Shown here: one piece after another, positions 12,851 to 25,059 of the stretch
How the letters are laid out: each line of letters starts with the position of its first letter
How positions within the stretch are numbered: the stretch's first letter is position 1
Origin: Inia geoffrensis
Taxonomy: Eukaryota > Chordata > Mammalia > Artiodactyla > Iniidae
NCBI GenBank assembly: GCA_036417435.1
Contig: CM070905.1
Coordinates: 24,777,592 to 24,841,591 of the forward strand
Direction of reading: 5' to 3'
DNA: 64,000 nucleotides
Translations under genes and position numbers: made by a program
The notes under the pieces: model-generated
What the model saw: only the letters and a program-made list of their open reading frames with translations
Database searches by the model: none
What the model was told of the DNA's origin: nothing

Positions 12851-13759
12851 CCCTGGTATTGGGGTGATTTAATTCTCTTCCTTCATTCTGAAGCAAACGT
12901 TTGGCTTCCCTTCCTGCCTTCTCCCCCTCCTCTCTTTTTCCTCTTCGCTTTTTTGTTTTCTTAACTCTTTTGCCCCCTCTCAAAGCCCAGGTGAGAGTGG
13001 TGGTCCTTGCTGATGGAAGACCCAAATTTCCTCCCCCTACACCTGTGAACTTTTACAAAAGAAAATCTTAGACCTTACATGCTTAATTTTAGCTTCTGAG
13101 ATGAATGTGTGAGAATATATTTATCTGAAAACAATTCCTCAGAAGGAGCCACCCTGGCAAGATGGCTGGTCCTGTCAGACGGTAAAATGACCACCTCTAC
13201 ACATTTCTGGTCAGACGCGAAGACATGCTAGAATTGTCTGTCTATTTCTTAGGGAGTTTACAACATCCTCACCTGATTAATTTGAACTTGAGGACAGTGA
13301 ACTATCCAGATGTCTTTATGGTAGGATGCTGGGTGTGCCTGGAATGTTTGCTGGCTTGAGGGGATGTTTTGGCCTTGCCTGGGGTCGGGGGACAGGTGAG
13401 ACCTCTCCTCACTTGTGGCAGCTGGAACACCATCCAGTGACACCCAAGTATATCTGAGAGTCCTTTTAGTCAAGGCATGACTGTGACACAATCCTCCTTA
13501 AACTGTGACACTGACAGGATCACACCTCATAGTGTAGCAGCTGGAGGCCTTTATATACATGCATCTAAAATAGTATCAGAACTGAGGTAAAAGGTTTAAT
13601 TTTAGGCTTTGAGAGCTAGGCTTTTTTGTTTTCAAGTCTGTTGTTGCTTATCACCTTCCCCTCCCCCCCAGTGCCCCAATGCTGCCAATAAAACTCTTTA
13701 CTGTCTTTTGTCAGGATGTAGCAATATATTCACAATACAGATTACTGAAACCAGTAATC
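12851..13759. other. Unique sequence
   Basis: No recognised gene or repeat. Pyrimidine-rich patches lie at about 12900-12970 and 13650-13675. Confidence 0.6.
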
Positions 13760-14246
13760 TTGGTGCTGCCGCCACCAAGAAGCCTGTGTGCACTCTCCAC
13801 ACCTCCCCTCCCGGGAGCCTGTGCAGCCCGCCACTGCCAGGATCCCGTGATCCAGGGACAACTTCCTCCGGAGAATGCACGGCGCGCCTCAGGCTGGTGC
13901 AACGTCATGCTGGCCTCTGCCGCCGCAGGCTCGCCCCGCACTCCGTACCCCTCCCTCTCCCCGGCCTGAGGGAGCCAGAGCCCCCGAATCAGCTGCTCCT
14001 CTAACCCCGTCCTGTCTGAGCGAAGAACAGACACCCTCAGGTGACCTACACGCAGAGGCGGGTCCAAATCCAAAGCTGAGCCCCTGGGAGCTGTGCGAAC
14101 AAAGAAGAGAAAGGGAAATCTCTCCCAGCAGCCTCAGAAACAGCGGATTAAAGCTCCACAATCAGCTTGATGTACCCTGCATCTGTGGAATACCTGAATA
14201 GACAACGAATCATCCCAAATTGAGGAGGTGGACTTTGGGAGCAACG

Positions 14247-14250
14247 AGAT

Positions 14251-14285
<35 letters not shown>

Positions 14286-14306
14286 AATGTATATATATAT
14301 ATATAT
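14247..14306. repeat. (TA)n tract inside the L1 5' UTR
   Basis: Almost pure alternating TA interrupted by AAA. The apparent coding frames full of Ile-Tyr on both strands come from this tract. Confidence 0.9.
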
Positions 14307-14562
14307 TTTTTTTCCCTTTTTCTCTTTTCGTGAGCGTGTATGTGTATGCTTCTGTGTGTGATTTTGTCTGTATAGCTTTGCTTTTACCATTTGTCCTAGG
14401 GTTCTGTCTGTCTGTTTTGGGGTTTTTTTGTATAGTTTTTAGCACTTGTTATCATTGGTGGATTTGTTTTTTGGTTTGGTTGCTCTCTTCTTTCTTTCTT
14501 TCTTTTTTTTTTATTACTTGAAAAAAATTTTTTAACAATTATTTTTTATTTTATTTTATATT

Positions 14563-14598
14563 CTTCTTTCTTTCTTTCTTTCTTTCTTTCTTTTTTTC
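14563..14598. repeat. (TTTC)n tract inside the L1 5' UTR
   Basis: Tandem TTTC/TTTCT units within a wider T-rich segment (14490-14600). Confidence 0.85.
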
Positions 14599-15108
14599 TC
14601 CTTTATATTCTGAGCTGTGTAGATGACAGGCTTTTGGTGCTCCAGCCAGGTGTCAGGGCTGTGCCTCTGAGGTGGGAGAGGCAACTTGAGGACACTGGTC
14701 CACAAGAGACCTCCCCGCTCCATGTAATATCAAACAGCAAAAATCTCCCAGAGATCTCCATCTCAACACCAAGACCCAGCTCCACTCAACGACCAGCAAG
14801 CTACAGTGCTGGACACCCTATGCCAAACAACTAGCAAGACAGGAAGACAACCCCACCCATTAGCAGAGAGGCTGCCTAAAATCATAATAAGGCTACAGAC
14901 ACCCCAAAACACACCACCAGATGTGGACCTGCCCACCAGAAAGAAAGATCCAGCCTCATCCACCAGAACACAGGCACTAGTCCCCTCCACCAGGAAGCCT
15001 GCACAACCCACTGAACGAACCTTAGCCACTGGGAACAGACCAAAAACAATGGGAATTACAAACCTGCAGCCTACGAAAGGAGACCCCAAACACAGTAAGT
15101 TAAGCAAA

Positions 15109-15991
15109 ATGAGAAGACAGAGAATCATGCAGCACATGAAGGAGCAAGGCAAAAACCCACCAGACCAAACAAATGAAGAGGAAATAGGCAGTCTACCTAA
15201 AAAAGAATTCAGAATAATGATAATCCAAAATCTTGGAAATAGAATGGAGAAAATACAAGAAACGTTTAAGAAGGACCTAGAAAAACTAAAGAGCCAACAA
15301 ACAGTCATGAACAACACAATAAATGAAATTAAAAATTCTCTAGAAGGAATCAGTAGCAGAATAACTGAGGCAGAAGAACGGATAAGTGACCTGGAAGATA
15401 AAATAGTGGAAATAACTACTGCAGAGCAGAAAAAAGAAAAAAGAATGAAAAGAATTGAGGACACTCTCAGAGACCTCTGGGACAACATTAAATGCACCAA
15501 CATTCCAATTATAGGAGTCCCAGAAGAAGAAGAGAAAAAGAAAGGGACTGAGAAAATATTTGAAGAGATTATAGTTGAAAACTTCCCTAATATGGGAAAG
15601 GAAATAGTTAATCAAGTCCAGCAAGAACAGAGTCCCATACAGGATAAATCCAAGGAGAAACACGCCAAGACACATATTAATCAAACTATCAAAAATTAAA
15701 TACAAAGAAAAAATACTAAAAGAAGCAAGGGAAAAACAACAAATAACATACAAGGCAATCCCCATAAGGTTAACAGCTGATCTTTCCACAGAAACTCAGC
15801 AAGCCAGAAGGGAGTGGCAGGACATATTGAAAGTGATGAAGGAGAAAAACCTAAAACCAAGATCACTCTACCCAGCAAGGATCTCATTCAGACTGGATGG
15901 AGAAGTTAAAACCTTTATAGACAAGCAAAAGCTAAGAGAATTCAACACCACCAAACCAGCTTTACAACAAATGTTAAAGGAAGTTCTCTAG
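15109..15991 (+). pseudogene. L1 ORF1 (ORF1p RNA-binding chaperone), frameshifted
   Basis: ORF1p normally coats L1 RNA as a coiled-coil trimer. The usual start (MRRQRIMQ) is at 15109. The frame is open to a stop at 15697-15699. Visible parts are a coiled coil with regular hydrophobic heptads at about residues 45-105 and the start of the RRM-like domain (NIPIIGVPEEEE). A small frameshift near 15680 moves the rest to another frame. From there the C-terminal domain remains open to the TAG at 15989-15991, ending ...QMLKEVL. The frame is also open upstream of 15109 into the 5' UTR, but the family start is the internal ATG. Confidence 0.85.
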
Positions 15992-16049
15992 GCAGGAAAC
16001 ACAAGAGAAGGAAAAGAACTACAATAACAAACCCCAAACAATTAAGAAA

Positions 16050-19000
16050 ATGGTAATAGGAATGTGCATACTGATAATTACCTCAAATGTAAATGGATTA
16101 AATGCTCCAACCAAAAGACATAGATTGACTGAATGGATACAAAAACAAGACCCGTATATATGCTGTCTGCAAGAGACCTATTTCAGACCTAGGGACACAT
16201 ACAGACTGAAAGTGAGGGGATGGAAAAAGATATCCCATGCAAATGGAAATCAAAAGAAAGCTGGAGTAGCAATTCTCATATCAGACAAAATACACTTTAA
16301 AACAAAGACTGTTACAAGAGAGAAAGAAGGACACTACATAATGATCAAGGGATTAATCCAAGAAGAAGATATAACAATTGTAAATATTTATGCACCCAAC
16401 ATAGGAGCACCTCAATACATAAGGCAAATACTAACAGCCATAAAAGGGAAAATTGACAGTAACACAATCATAGTAGGGGACTGTAACACCCCACTTTCAC
16501 CAATGGACAGATCATCCAAAATGAAAATAAATAAGGAAACCCAAGCTTTAAATGATACATTAAACAAGATGGACTTATTTGATATTTATAGGACATTCCA
16601 TCCAAAAACAACAGAATACACATTTTTCTCAAGTGCTCATGGAACATTCTCCAGGATAGATCATATCTTGAGTAACAAATCAAACCTTGGTAAATTTAAG
16701 AAAATTGAAATTGTATCAAGTATCTTTTCTGACCACAACGCTATGAGACTAGACATCAATTACAGGAAAAAATCTGTAAAAAATGCAAACACATGGAGGC
16801 TAAGCAATACACTACTTAATAACCAAAAGGTCACTGAAGAAATCAAAGAGGAAATAAAAAAATACCTAGAAACAAATGACAATGAAAACACGATGACCCA
16901 AAGCCTATGGGATGCAGCAAAAGCTGTTCTAAGAGGGAAGTTTATAGCAATACAATCCTACCTTAAGAAAGAAGAGGGCTTCCCCGGTGGTGCAGTGGTT
17001 GAGAGTCCTCCTGCCAATGGAGGGGACATGGATTCGTGCCCCGGTCTGGGAAGATCCCACATGCTGCAGAGCAGCTGGGCCCGTGTGCCATGGCCGCTGA
17101 GCCTGCGTGTCCGGAGCCTGTGCTCCGCAACGGGAGAGGCCACAACAGTGAGTGGCCCATGTACTGCAAAAAAAAAAAAAAAAAAAAAAAGAAAAGAAAC
17201 AAGAAACATCTCAAACAACCTAACCTTACACCTAAAGCAATTATAGAAAGAGAAAAAAAAACCCCCAAAGTTAGCAGAAGAAAAGAAATCATAAAAATCA
17301 GATCAGAAATAAATGAAAAAGAAATGAAGGAAATGATAGCAAAGATCAATAAAACTAAAAGATGGTTCTTTGAGAAGATAAACAAAATTGATAAACTATT
17401 AGCCAGACTCATCAAGAAAAAAAGGGAGAAGACTCAGATCAATAGAATTAGAAATGAAAAAGGAGAAGTACCAACTGACACTGCAGAAATATAAAGGATC
17501 ATGAGAGATTACTACAAGCAACTCTATGCCAATAAAATGGACAACCTGGAAGAAATGGACAAATTGTTGGAAATGCACAACCTTCTGAGACTGAACCAGG
17601 AAGAAATAGAAAATATGAACAGACTAATCACAAGGATTGAAATTGAAACTGTGATTAAAAATCTTCCAACAAACAAAAGCCCAGGGCCAGATGGCTTCAC
17701 AGGCAAATTCTATCAAACATTTAGTGAAGAGCTAACATCTCTCCTTCTCAAACTCTTCCAAAATATAGCAGAGGGAGGACCACTCCGAAACTCATTCTAT
17801 GAGGCCACCGTCACCCTGATATCGAAACCAGACAAAGATGTCACAAAGAAAGACAACTACAGCCCAATATCACTGGTGAACATAGATGCAAAAATCCTCA
17901 ACAAAATACTAGCAAACAGAATCCAACAGCACATTAAAAGGATCATACACCATGATCAAGTGTGGTTTATCCCAGGAATGCAAGAATTCTTCAATATTTG
18001 CAAAGCAATCAATGTGATACACCACATTAACAAATTGAAAGAGAAAAACCATATGATTGTCTCAATAGATGCAGAGAAATCTTTTGACAAAATTCAACAC
18101 CCATTTATGATAAAAACCCTCCAGAAAGTAGGCATAGAGGGAACTTACCTCAACATCAAAAAGGCCATATATGACAAACCCACAGCCAACATCGTCCTTA
18201 ATGGTGAAAAACTGAAACCATTTCCACCAATATCAGAAACAAGAAAAGGTTGCCCACTCTTACCACTGTTATTAAACATAGTTTTGGAAATTTTAGCCAC
18301 AGCAATCAGAGAAGAAAAAGAAATAAAAGGAATCCAAATTGGAAAAGAAGGAGTAAAGCTGTCACTGTTTGCCGATGACATGGTACTCTACATAGAGAAT
18401 CCTAAAGATGCTACCAGAAAACTACTAGAGCTAATCAATGAATTTGGTAAAGTAGCAGGATACAAAATTAATGCACAGAAATCTCTTGCATTACTATACA
18501 CTAATGATGATAAATCTGCCAGTGTAATTAAGAAAACACTCCCATTTACCACTGCGACAAAAACAATAGAATATTTAGGAATAAACTTACCTTAGGAGAC
18601 AAAAGACCTGTATGCAGAAAATTATAAGGCACTGACGAAAGAAATCAATGATGATACAAATCGATGGAGAGATATACCATCTTCTTGGATTGGAAGAATC
18701 AATACTGTGAAAATGACTCTACTACCCACAGCAATCTACAGATTCAATGCAATCCCTATGAAACTACCAATGGCATTTTCCACAGAACTAGAACAAAAAA
18801 TTTCACCATCTGTATGGAAACACTAAAGATCCCAAATAGCCAAAGCAATCTTGAGAAAGAAAAACAGAGCGGCAGGAATCAGGCTCCCTGACTTCAGACT
18901 ATACTACAAAGCTACAGTCATCAAGACAGTATGGTACTGGCACAAAAACAGAAAGACAGATCAATGGAACAGGATATAAAGCCCAGAGATAAACCCACAC

Positions 19001-20092
19001 ACCTGTGGTCACCTTATCTTTGATAAAGGAGGCAAGACTATACAGTGGAGAAAATACAGTCTCTTCAATAAGTGGTGCTGGGAAAACTGGACAGCTACAT
19101 ATAAAAGAATGAAATTAGAACACTCCCTAACACCATACACAAAAATAAACTCAAAATGGATTAAACACCTGAATGTAAGGCCAGAAACCATCAAACTCTT
19201 AGAGGAAAACATAGGCAGAACAGTCTATGACATAAATCACAGCAAGATCCTTTTTGATCCACCTCCTGGAGGAATGGAAATAAAAACAAAAATAAACAAA
19301 TGGGACCTAATGAAGCTTAAAAGCTTTTGCACAACAGAGGAAACCATAAACAAGGTGAAAAGACAACCCTCAGAATGGGAGAAAATATTTGCAAATGAAG
19401 CAACAGACAAAGGATTAATCTCCAAAATTTACAAGCAGCTCATACAGCTTAATATCAAAAAAAGAAGCAACCCAACCGAAAAATGGGCAGAAGACCTAAA
19501 CAGACATTTCTCCAAAGAAGATATACAGATTTCCAACAAACAAATGAAAGAATGCTCAACATCATTAATCATTAGAGAAATGCAAATCAAAAGTATAATG
19601 AGGTATCACCTCACACCGGTTAGAATGGCCATCATCAAAAAATCTACAAACAATAAATGCTGGAGAGGGTGTGGTGAAAAGGGAACCCACTCACACTGCT
19701 GGTGGGAATGTAAATTGATACAGCCACTATGGAGAACATTATGGAGGTTCCTTAAAAAACTACAAATAGAACTACCATATGACCCAGCAATCCCACTACT
19801 GGGCATATACCCTGAGAAAACCATAATTCAAAAAGAGTCATGTACCAAAATATTCATTGCAGCTCTATTTACAATAGCCAGGACATGGAAGCAACCTAGG
19901 TGTCCATCGACAGATGAATGGATAAAGAAGATGTGGCACATATATACAATGGAATACTACTCAGCCATAAAAAGAAATGAAATTGAATTATTTTTAGTGA
20001 GGTGGATAGACCTAGAGTCTGTCATACAGAGTAAAGTAAGTCAGAAAGAAAAAAACAAATACCGTATGCTAACACATACATATGGAATCTAA
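16050..20092 (+). pseudogene. L1 ORF2 (endonuclease / reverse transcriptase), broken
   Basis: ORF2p nicks target DNA and copies L1 RNA in place. The N-terminal endonuclease (16050 to about 16760) keeps the family signatures NVNGLNA, LQET, RIDHIL and SDHNA. The reverse transcriptase follows with [12 protein letters not shown] and the catalytic FADD at 18368-18379. A C-terminal Cys/His knuckle (CWRGCG...HCWWEC, 19658-19712) is present, and the C-terminus ends at 20092. Damage: a SINE inserted at 16977, a frameshift near 17240, and in-frame stops at 17492, 18593, 18824 and 18977. The mutations are spread out, as expected from neutral decay. Confidence 0.9.
16965..17203 (+). mobile_element. CHRS SINE inserted in L1 ORF2
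   Basis: A forward CHRS copy starts at 16977 with 'ggcttccccggtggtgcagtgg' (tRNA-like A box). It carries the B-box-like 'ggattcgtgccccgg' and ends in a pure A tail at 17168-17190. A likely 10-bp duplication with one mismatch flanks it: AAGAAAGAAG at 16965-16974 and AAGAAACAAG at 17194-17203. It is the only SINE here in forward orientation and dates the L1 as older than this SINE. Confidence 0.92.
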
Positions 20093-20470
20093 AAAAAATG
20101 GTCAGGAAGAACCTAGGGGCAAGACAGGAATAAAGACACAGACCTACTAGAGAATGGACTTGAGGATACTGGGAGGGGGAAGTATAAGCAGGGAGAAAGT
20201 GAGAGAGTGACATGGACATATATACACCAGCAAACATAAAATGGAAAGCTAGTGGGAAGCAGCCACATAGCACAGGGAGATCAGCTCAGTGGTTTGTGAC
20301 CACCTAGAGGGGTGGGATAGGGAGGGTGGGAGGGAGGGAGACGCAAGAGGGAAGTAATATGGGGACATATGTATATGTATAACTGATTCACTTTGTTATA
20401 AATTAGAAACTAACACACCATTGTACAACAATTATACTCTAATAAAGATGTTAAATAAATAAATTTACAC

Positions 20471-21474
20471 ACACAAAAATAAAAACAGTGCAGTTAAAAA
20501 ACAGTTGTTTTTTTTTTTTTTAAACAAATAACCATCTCTTAATGGTGTAAACATAAAACAGAGAACAGGAAATTCTATTCTGGAAGTATAATGTAATGAA
20601 TATCCTTCTGTTCAGTAATAAGGTCACTTAAGAAGTAAGGATTGAAAGAGAGATGGGAAGGAAGGAAGGTGAACAGAGGAAGGGTAGTGTTAGGAGACAA
20701 AGGTAGAGAAGTCAGGGGAGGTTAAGGAGAGAGAAGTGAGCAGGTCCAGGAGTTAGGGATACGGACTTTCCATGGGCCTGTTTAAACGCCCTCTCAGTGC
20801 TGAGCAGCCATTAACATGTCCTTGGGGAAAGATTACTCCTCCGTCTCTTGTTTAAGTTCTCACTTTTCACATCCTCTTTTCTGGACCTGGACCTTCCCAC
20901 CAGCTGCTGTTCTGGGCACCGCTCCCTTCTCTGTGAGGTCTCACCACTCCTCATAGCTGTGTGCTGCCCTCCCGTCTGCAGCCCAAGTCTTCCCACCAGC
21001 CTGCACACCTGCCTCTATCAGTATTTACTTTCCCACTAGGAAAACTGCACCCACAACTTGCCCCTGGACGTTCTCTCAGATTCTGTTTCTCAGAAAGGTG
21101 AGCTGGGAATTCCTCCCTCACTTCTAATTTAAAACAATAAAACCCCAGATGGCTAGAGTCTTTCCTGGAACCTTCATTTTCTCTCCTCTCTCCTTCTCTC
21201 CTTCCTTCTTTGATTCCTTTCCTGCTTTTCTGTCTCCCTTCTCTCAGCTTGAAAGTGGAAAAAAAATATTACTAAGTACAATAATGCTTCCAAACAATGA
21301 TCATCTTTTTCACTCTTTTTCCTTCCAATAAAGTCACCACTAAGTATCTGAATATGGAAGAAGGAGAGAGGAAAAGGAGGAAAAAGGGGAAAATCAGACT
21401 GCTGTCCGGTACAGGCAGGAGAGAACCTTTAGAGTGCTGTGTGATCATCAAGAAATAAAAGAATTAAATTAACA
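20471..21474. other. Unique sequence with purine-rich patch
   Basis: 20640-20760 is GA-rich with GGAA tandem units, and 21180-21250 is CT-rich. No gene recognised. Confidence 0.6.
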
Positions 21475-22179
21475 CTGTTAATCACTAGTTTGTTCTCTAT
21501 ATCTATGAATCTGCTGCTTTTTTGTTATATTCACTAGTTTGTTGTATTTTTTAGATTCCACATATAAGTGATATCATACAGTATTTGTCTTTCTCTGTCT
21601 GACTTATTTCACTTAGCATAATGCCCTCCAAGTCCAGCCATGTTGATGCAAATGGCACAATTTCATTCTTTTTTTATGGCTGAGTAGTATTCCATTGTAT
21701 ATATATATATATACCGCATCTTCTTTATCCATCTGTTTATGGATAGATTGCTTAGGTTGCTTCCATATCTTGGCAGTTGTAAATAATGCAGATATGAACA
21801 TTGGGATGCATATATTGTTTCAAATTAGTGTTTTTGGTTTTTTCAGATATACAGTCAGGAGTGGAACTGCTGGTCATATGGTAGTGAATATAACAAAAAA
21901 GAAGCAGACTCACAGATATAGAGAACAAACTAGTGGTTACCAGTGGGGAGAGGGAAGCAGAGAGGGGCAATGTAGGGGTAGAGGATTAAGAGGTACAAAC
22001 TATTATACATAAAATAAGCTATAATGATATATTGTACAACATGGGGAATATAGCTAATATTTTATAATAATTATAAGTGGAATATAACTTTTAAAAATTG
22101 TGACTCACTATATTGTACACCTGTAACTTATATAACACTGTATATCAACTATACTTCAATTTTTTAAAAAAGCTGTTAA
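21475..22179. mobile_element. Truncated L1 with inverted 5' segment (copy 1)
   Basis: 21480-21885 is the antisense of an L1 ORF2 C-terminus. Its minus-strand translation begins MFISALFTTAKIWKQPKQ, the known ALFT..A..WKQP region. From about 21885 the sequence switches to sense L1 3' UTR ('cagatatagagaacaaacta' to 'caactatacttcaattttt' plus A-rich end). This head-inverted layout is what twin priming gives. About 50 bases overlap between the two arms. A possible 7-bp duplication CTGTTAA flanks it (21475-21481, 22173-22179). Confidence 0.75.
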
Positions 22180-22224
22180 AAAGCAATGGAATCCCTGCCC
22201 ACTGTTGTTTCTCTACCTCACACA

Positions 22225-22780
22225 CATGTGGTATATATATATATATATATACACACCACATCTTTTTTATCCTTTCATTATTTAGGTTCCATATCTTGGC
22301 TACTGTGAATAGTGCTGCTACGAACATAGGTATGCATGTACCATTTTGAATTATAGTTTTCTCCAGCTATATGCCCAGGAGTGGTCAGACAGAGAAAGAC
22401 AAATACCATATGATATCACTTATATGTGGAATCTAAAGTAAGACACAAATGAATTTATCTACAAAAGAGAAACAGACTCACAGAAATAGAGAACAGACTT
22501 GTGGTTGCCAAGGGGGTGTGTTGGTGAGGGAGGGATGGATTGGGAGTTTGGGATTAGCAGATGCAAACGATTATATATAGAATGGATAAATGACAAAGTC
22601 CTACTGTATAGAACAAAGAACTATATTCAATATCCTATGATAATGGAAAAGAATATTAAAAAAAGAATGTATACATATATGTATAACTGAATCACTTTGT
22701 TGTACAGTAGAAATGAACACAGCATTGAAAATCAACTACACTTCAGTTTAAAAACAAACAGAAAAACAAGAAAAACAACT
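22225..22780. mobile_element. Truncated L1 with inverted 5' segment (copy 2)
   Basis: 22225-22383 is antisense L1 ORF2. The minus strand reads MFVAALFTVAKIWN..., followed by IKKMW. At about 22384 the sequence turns to sense L1 3' sequence ('cagacagagaaagacaaatacc' to 'aaatcaactacacttcagttt' and an A-rich tail). Roughly 130 bases of the element are missing at the switch, as is common in twin-primed insertions. It sits about 45 bp from the end of copy 1. Confidence 0.75.
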
Positions 22781-22873
22781 GCTCTGAGTGTCTGACGAGG
22801 TATAGAATACATGTTTAAATCTCTGCAAGCTCCCTTGTATTAGGATCTTTAAAGCAACAACCGCAGACCCACC

Positions 22874-23458
22874 TGTAGGAGGTGGATTTCTAAGATGGCC
22901 CCCAAAGATCCCTGCATCCTGGAGTTCATGCCCTTGTGTAATCTCTCCCTCTCCCCTGAATGGGGGTTAGTCCAAGTGACTCACCTCTGATGAATATGAC
23001 AAATATGATGGGATGTCACTTCCAAGATGAGGTTATAAAGACCGTGACGTCATCTGGCTGCACTCTCCCGCGTTCTCTCTCACTTGCTCACTCTGAGGAA
23101 GCCAGGTGCCATGTTGTCAGCTGCCTTACAGAGAAGCCCATGGGCCAAGGAACCAGGGGTGGCCTGTGGCCAACAGTCAGCAAGGAACTGAAGCTGTCAG
23201 TCCAACATCCCCCAAGGAACTAAATTCCACCAGTGACCCCTGAGTAAGCTTGGAAGCAGATCCTGCCCCAGTCAAGTCTTGAGTTGGCTGAGACCCCAGT
23301 CAACACTTTGCAGCCTTGTGAGAGAACCTGAGCTGGAGACTTAGGTGAGCCAGGCCTGGATTTCTGACCAATAGAAACTGCAAGATAACATATGTGTGCC
23401 ATTTAAAATTACTAAGTTTGGGGGTAATTTGTTACACAGCAACAAACACCTAGTGTGC
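22874..23458 (+). mobile_element. MLT1-like (MaLR) solo LTR
   Basis: The sequence follows the pattern of an old mammalian apparent LTR retrotransposon LTR: 'ctaagatggcccccaaagatcc', 'ggttataaagaccgtgac', 'gccaggtgccatgttgt', 'agcaaggaactgaagc' and an end block 'aagtttgggggtaatttgttac' before 'acacctagtgtg'. No internal coding part is attached. The 87-codon frame at 22960 is inside it and non-coding. Confidence 0.75.
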
Positions 23459-23580
23459 TACCTTCTAAGTTAACTCTTCCTTTAACGGGGTCCTCTTGGT
23501 ATCTCAATATACCTAGGTAGGGCTCATGATTTGCTTACCAGAAGCCACATTTTGCACCTAGAAAATAATATTTTAGTAAG

Positions 23581-23881
23581 ATTATTTTGAACTACCTGGG
23601 AAGGGAAAGCTGTGTATCCTACAAGCACTAGAACACCATCATTATTCCTTCTCTACCCATCCTTCCTAGACCAGCTTGGTCCTATCTCTTCACAACATTT
23701 CCAGACTTATAGAACACCCTATTCTGACCTATATAATTTGTTATTACATGTTCTCTATACGACTACACATCCGTCAGGCTGGATTTTGTTGTTTTATGAT
23801 GTAGTGGCTGTGATTTCATTTAGTTCCCTGGACCAAGCAGGTAATCATGAGTTATTATTAGCCTTGGAAAAAAATCAAATA
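23581..23881 (+). repeat. Unidentified repeat, left arm of an inverted pair
   Basis: This segment is the reverse-complement counterpart of 24445-24757. The shared order is 'ttttgaactacctgggaa', 'cattattccttctctacccatcc', 'tcaggctg', 'ttcattt..tccctgg' and 'ccttgg'. Identity looks like about 70-75 percent by eye, with small gaps. Both arms have partly open frames (FLLYPSF.DQL.PI) that could be the remnant of a coding segment. I do not recognise the family. Confidence 0.7.
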
Positions 23882-24391
23882 GTTTATGTGGACTCCTTAT
23901 TGAGTTCGTGCTCATCTGTATACTTTTGTTTGCTTAGTACTGCCTGGTCAGTTGATGACAAGTTGCAAAACAAGCCAAAACATCCTCTCACTGGAAGTCT
24001 CATGAAACTAATGCTCATTTCTAATGTCAAGATTATAACAAGTTTTTTTTTTTATGAATTTAAATCCATGTGAAATGTAATACAAATTGTTTTCTGGACA
24101 ATAGCAACTAGTAGCTAACATTTCTATTCTTTCTGTTTGCCCAACATCGTTTTAAGTGTTTTTCTTGTAAGAACCCAGGTTTCTGAGATTCAGATAAAAA
24201 ATCTAGTGAATAATTGAAGAATAAGGTTCAAATAATTTTTAAACCTAAGGAGCTGAAATATATAAATCAAATCATGTTAGGGGTTGGGTTATGCCCAGCA
24301 ATTTTTACAAAGTGATTTTAAAAATATGATATATAGTAAGCTGTCTCTAGTGTAATATATTAGCTTTAGAGGGAGGTAAATTGCATGTGTG

Positions 24392-24446
24392 AGTGGTAGT
24401 AACGGTGGTGGTGATGGTGGCGGTGGTGATGCTCGTGGTGGTGTGG
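24392..24446. repeat. (GGT/GAT)n simple repeat
   Basis: Imperfect GGTGGTGAT units, directly abutting the right arm of the inverted pair. Confidence 0.85.
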
Positions 24447-24757
24447 CTATTTCATCCTTTCCAAGGTTAACAGTCAAGTAATTCATAATTACTTACCGTA
24501 TTCCCAGGGACCCAAATGAAGTCTGCTACTCCACCATAAGACAATACAGTCAGCCTGACAGATGTGCAATAAGAAAGCATAAGAATATAAAGAAGTTGAA
24601 CCGCGTGGGTGATATTGGGTTGCTCCAGAAGTTTGGGAAGATTTTTGCGAAAAATAGGACTGAGTTGGTCTGGGAAGGATGGGTAGAGAAGAAATAATGA
24701 GCGTGTTTCGGTACTGGGAAACACAGTTTTCCTTTCCCAGGTAGTTCAAAAGAATAT
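24445..24757 (-). repeat. Unidentified repeat, right arm of an inverted pair
   Basis: Reverse orientation copy of the element at 23581-23881, separated from it by about 560 bases of AT-rich spacer. Its reverse complement is A-rich upstream of the shared start. See the left arm for the shared motifs. The minus-strand frames of 85-109 codons here belong to this repeat, not to a host gene. Confidence 0.7.
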
Positions 24758-25059
24758 TTTTTTTGATGCCTGAAGGAGGTTATATAAGAAGAAGTGAAAA
24801 GCAGTTTCTCTCTCACGAGTGCAGTCCCCTTGGCTTGAAGGTGTCCTAGGGCATGACTATTCCAGCACGAGGCAAACACCAGTGACGTAGAGGAGCTGCA
24901 TTAGTTATCTTTTCCTTCTCTCCGGCCAGGCTATGGGAGGGGTAGGGAGGATTGGGCTTGCGAAGGATGTGAACGTGGCCTCATGCCTCTGGGTGCATAA
25001 ATGTTGCTGAGGAAGGGCATGTGACTGTGCTCAGCTTGACCTCAGGTGGTCTTTAGAGA

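Larger units (their letters stand above)
13760..20470 (+). mobile_element. Near-full-length L1 retrotransposon, inactive
   Basis: All L1 parts are present in order: a GC-rich 5' UTR (about 13760-15108, with an internal TA tract and TTTC tract), ORF1 (15109-15991), an inter-ORF spacer, ORF2 (16050-20092) and a 3' UTR ending near an 'aataaagatgttaaataaa' tail at about 20440-20470. Total length is about 6.7 kb including a 0.2 kb SINE, close to a complete mammalian L1. Both reading frames are damaged, so it cannot move by itself. Boundaries and target-site duplication are not certain. The 5' UTR was AT-expanded after insertion. Confidence 0.9.

Noticed and set aside
14134..14521. Frames rich in Ile-Tyr on both strands
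   Set aside because: They are translations of the TA tract in the L1 5' UTR.
14763..15503. 246-codon minus-strand frame
   Set aside because: It is the shadow of L1 ORF1 and its upstream region; ORF1 on the plus strand explains the sequence.
16958..17218. Minus-strand frame of 86 codons
   Set aside because: It is the antisense of the SINE nested in the L1; the same peptide pattern occurs at 48486 and 55362.
22225..22260. Alternating TA/CA run as a separate microsatellite
   Set aside because: It is the expanded TA run at a known position of the L1 ORF2 antisense arm, so I left it within that element.
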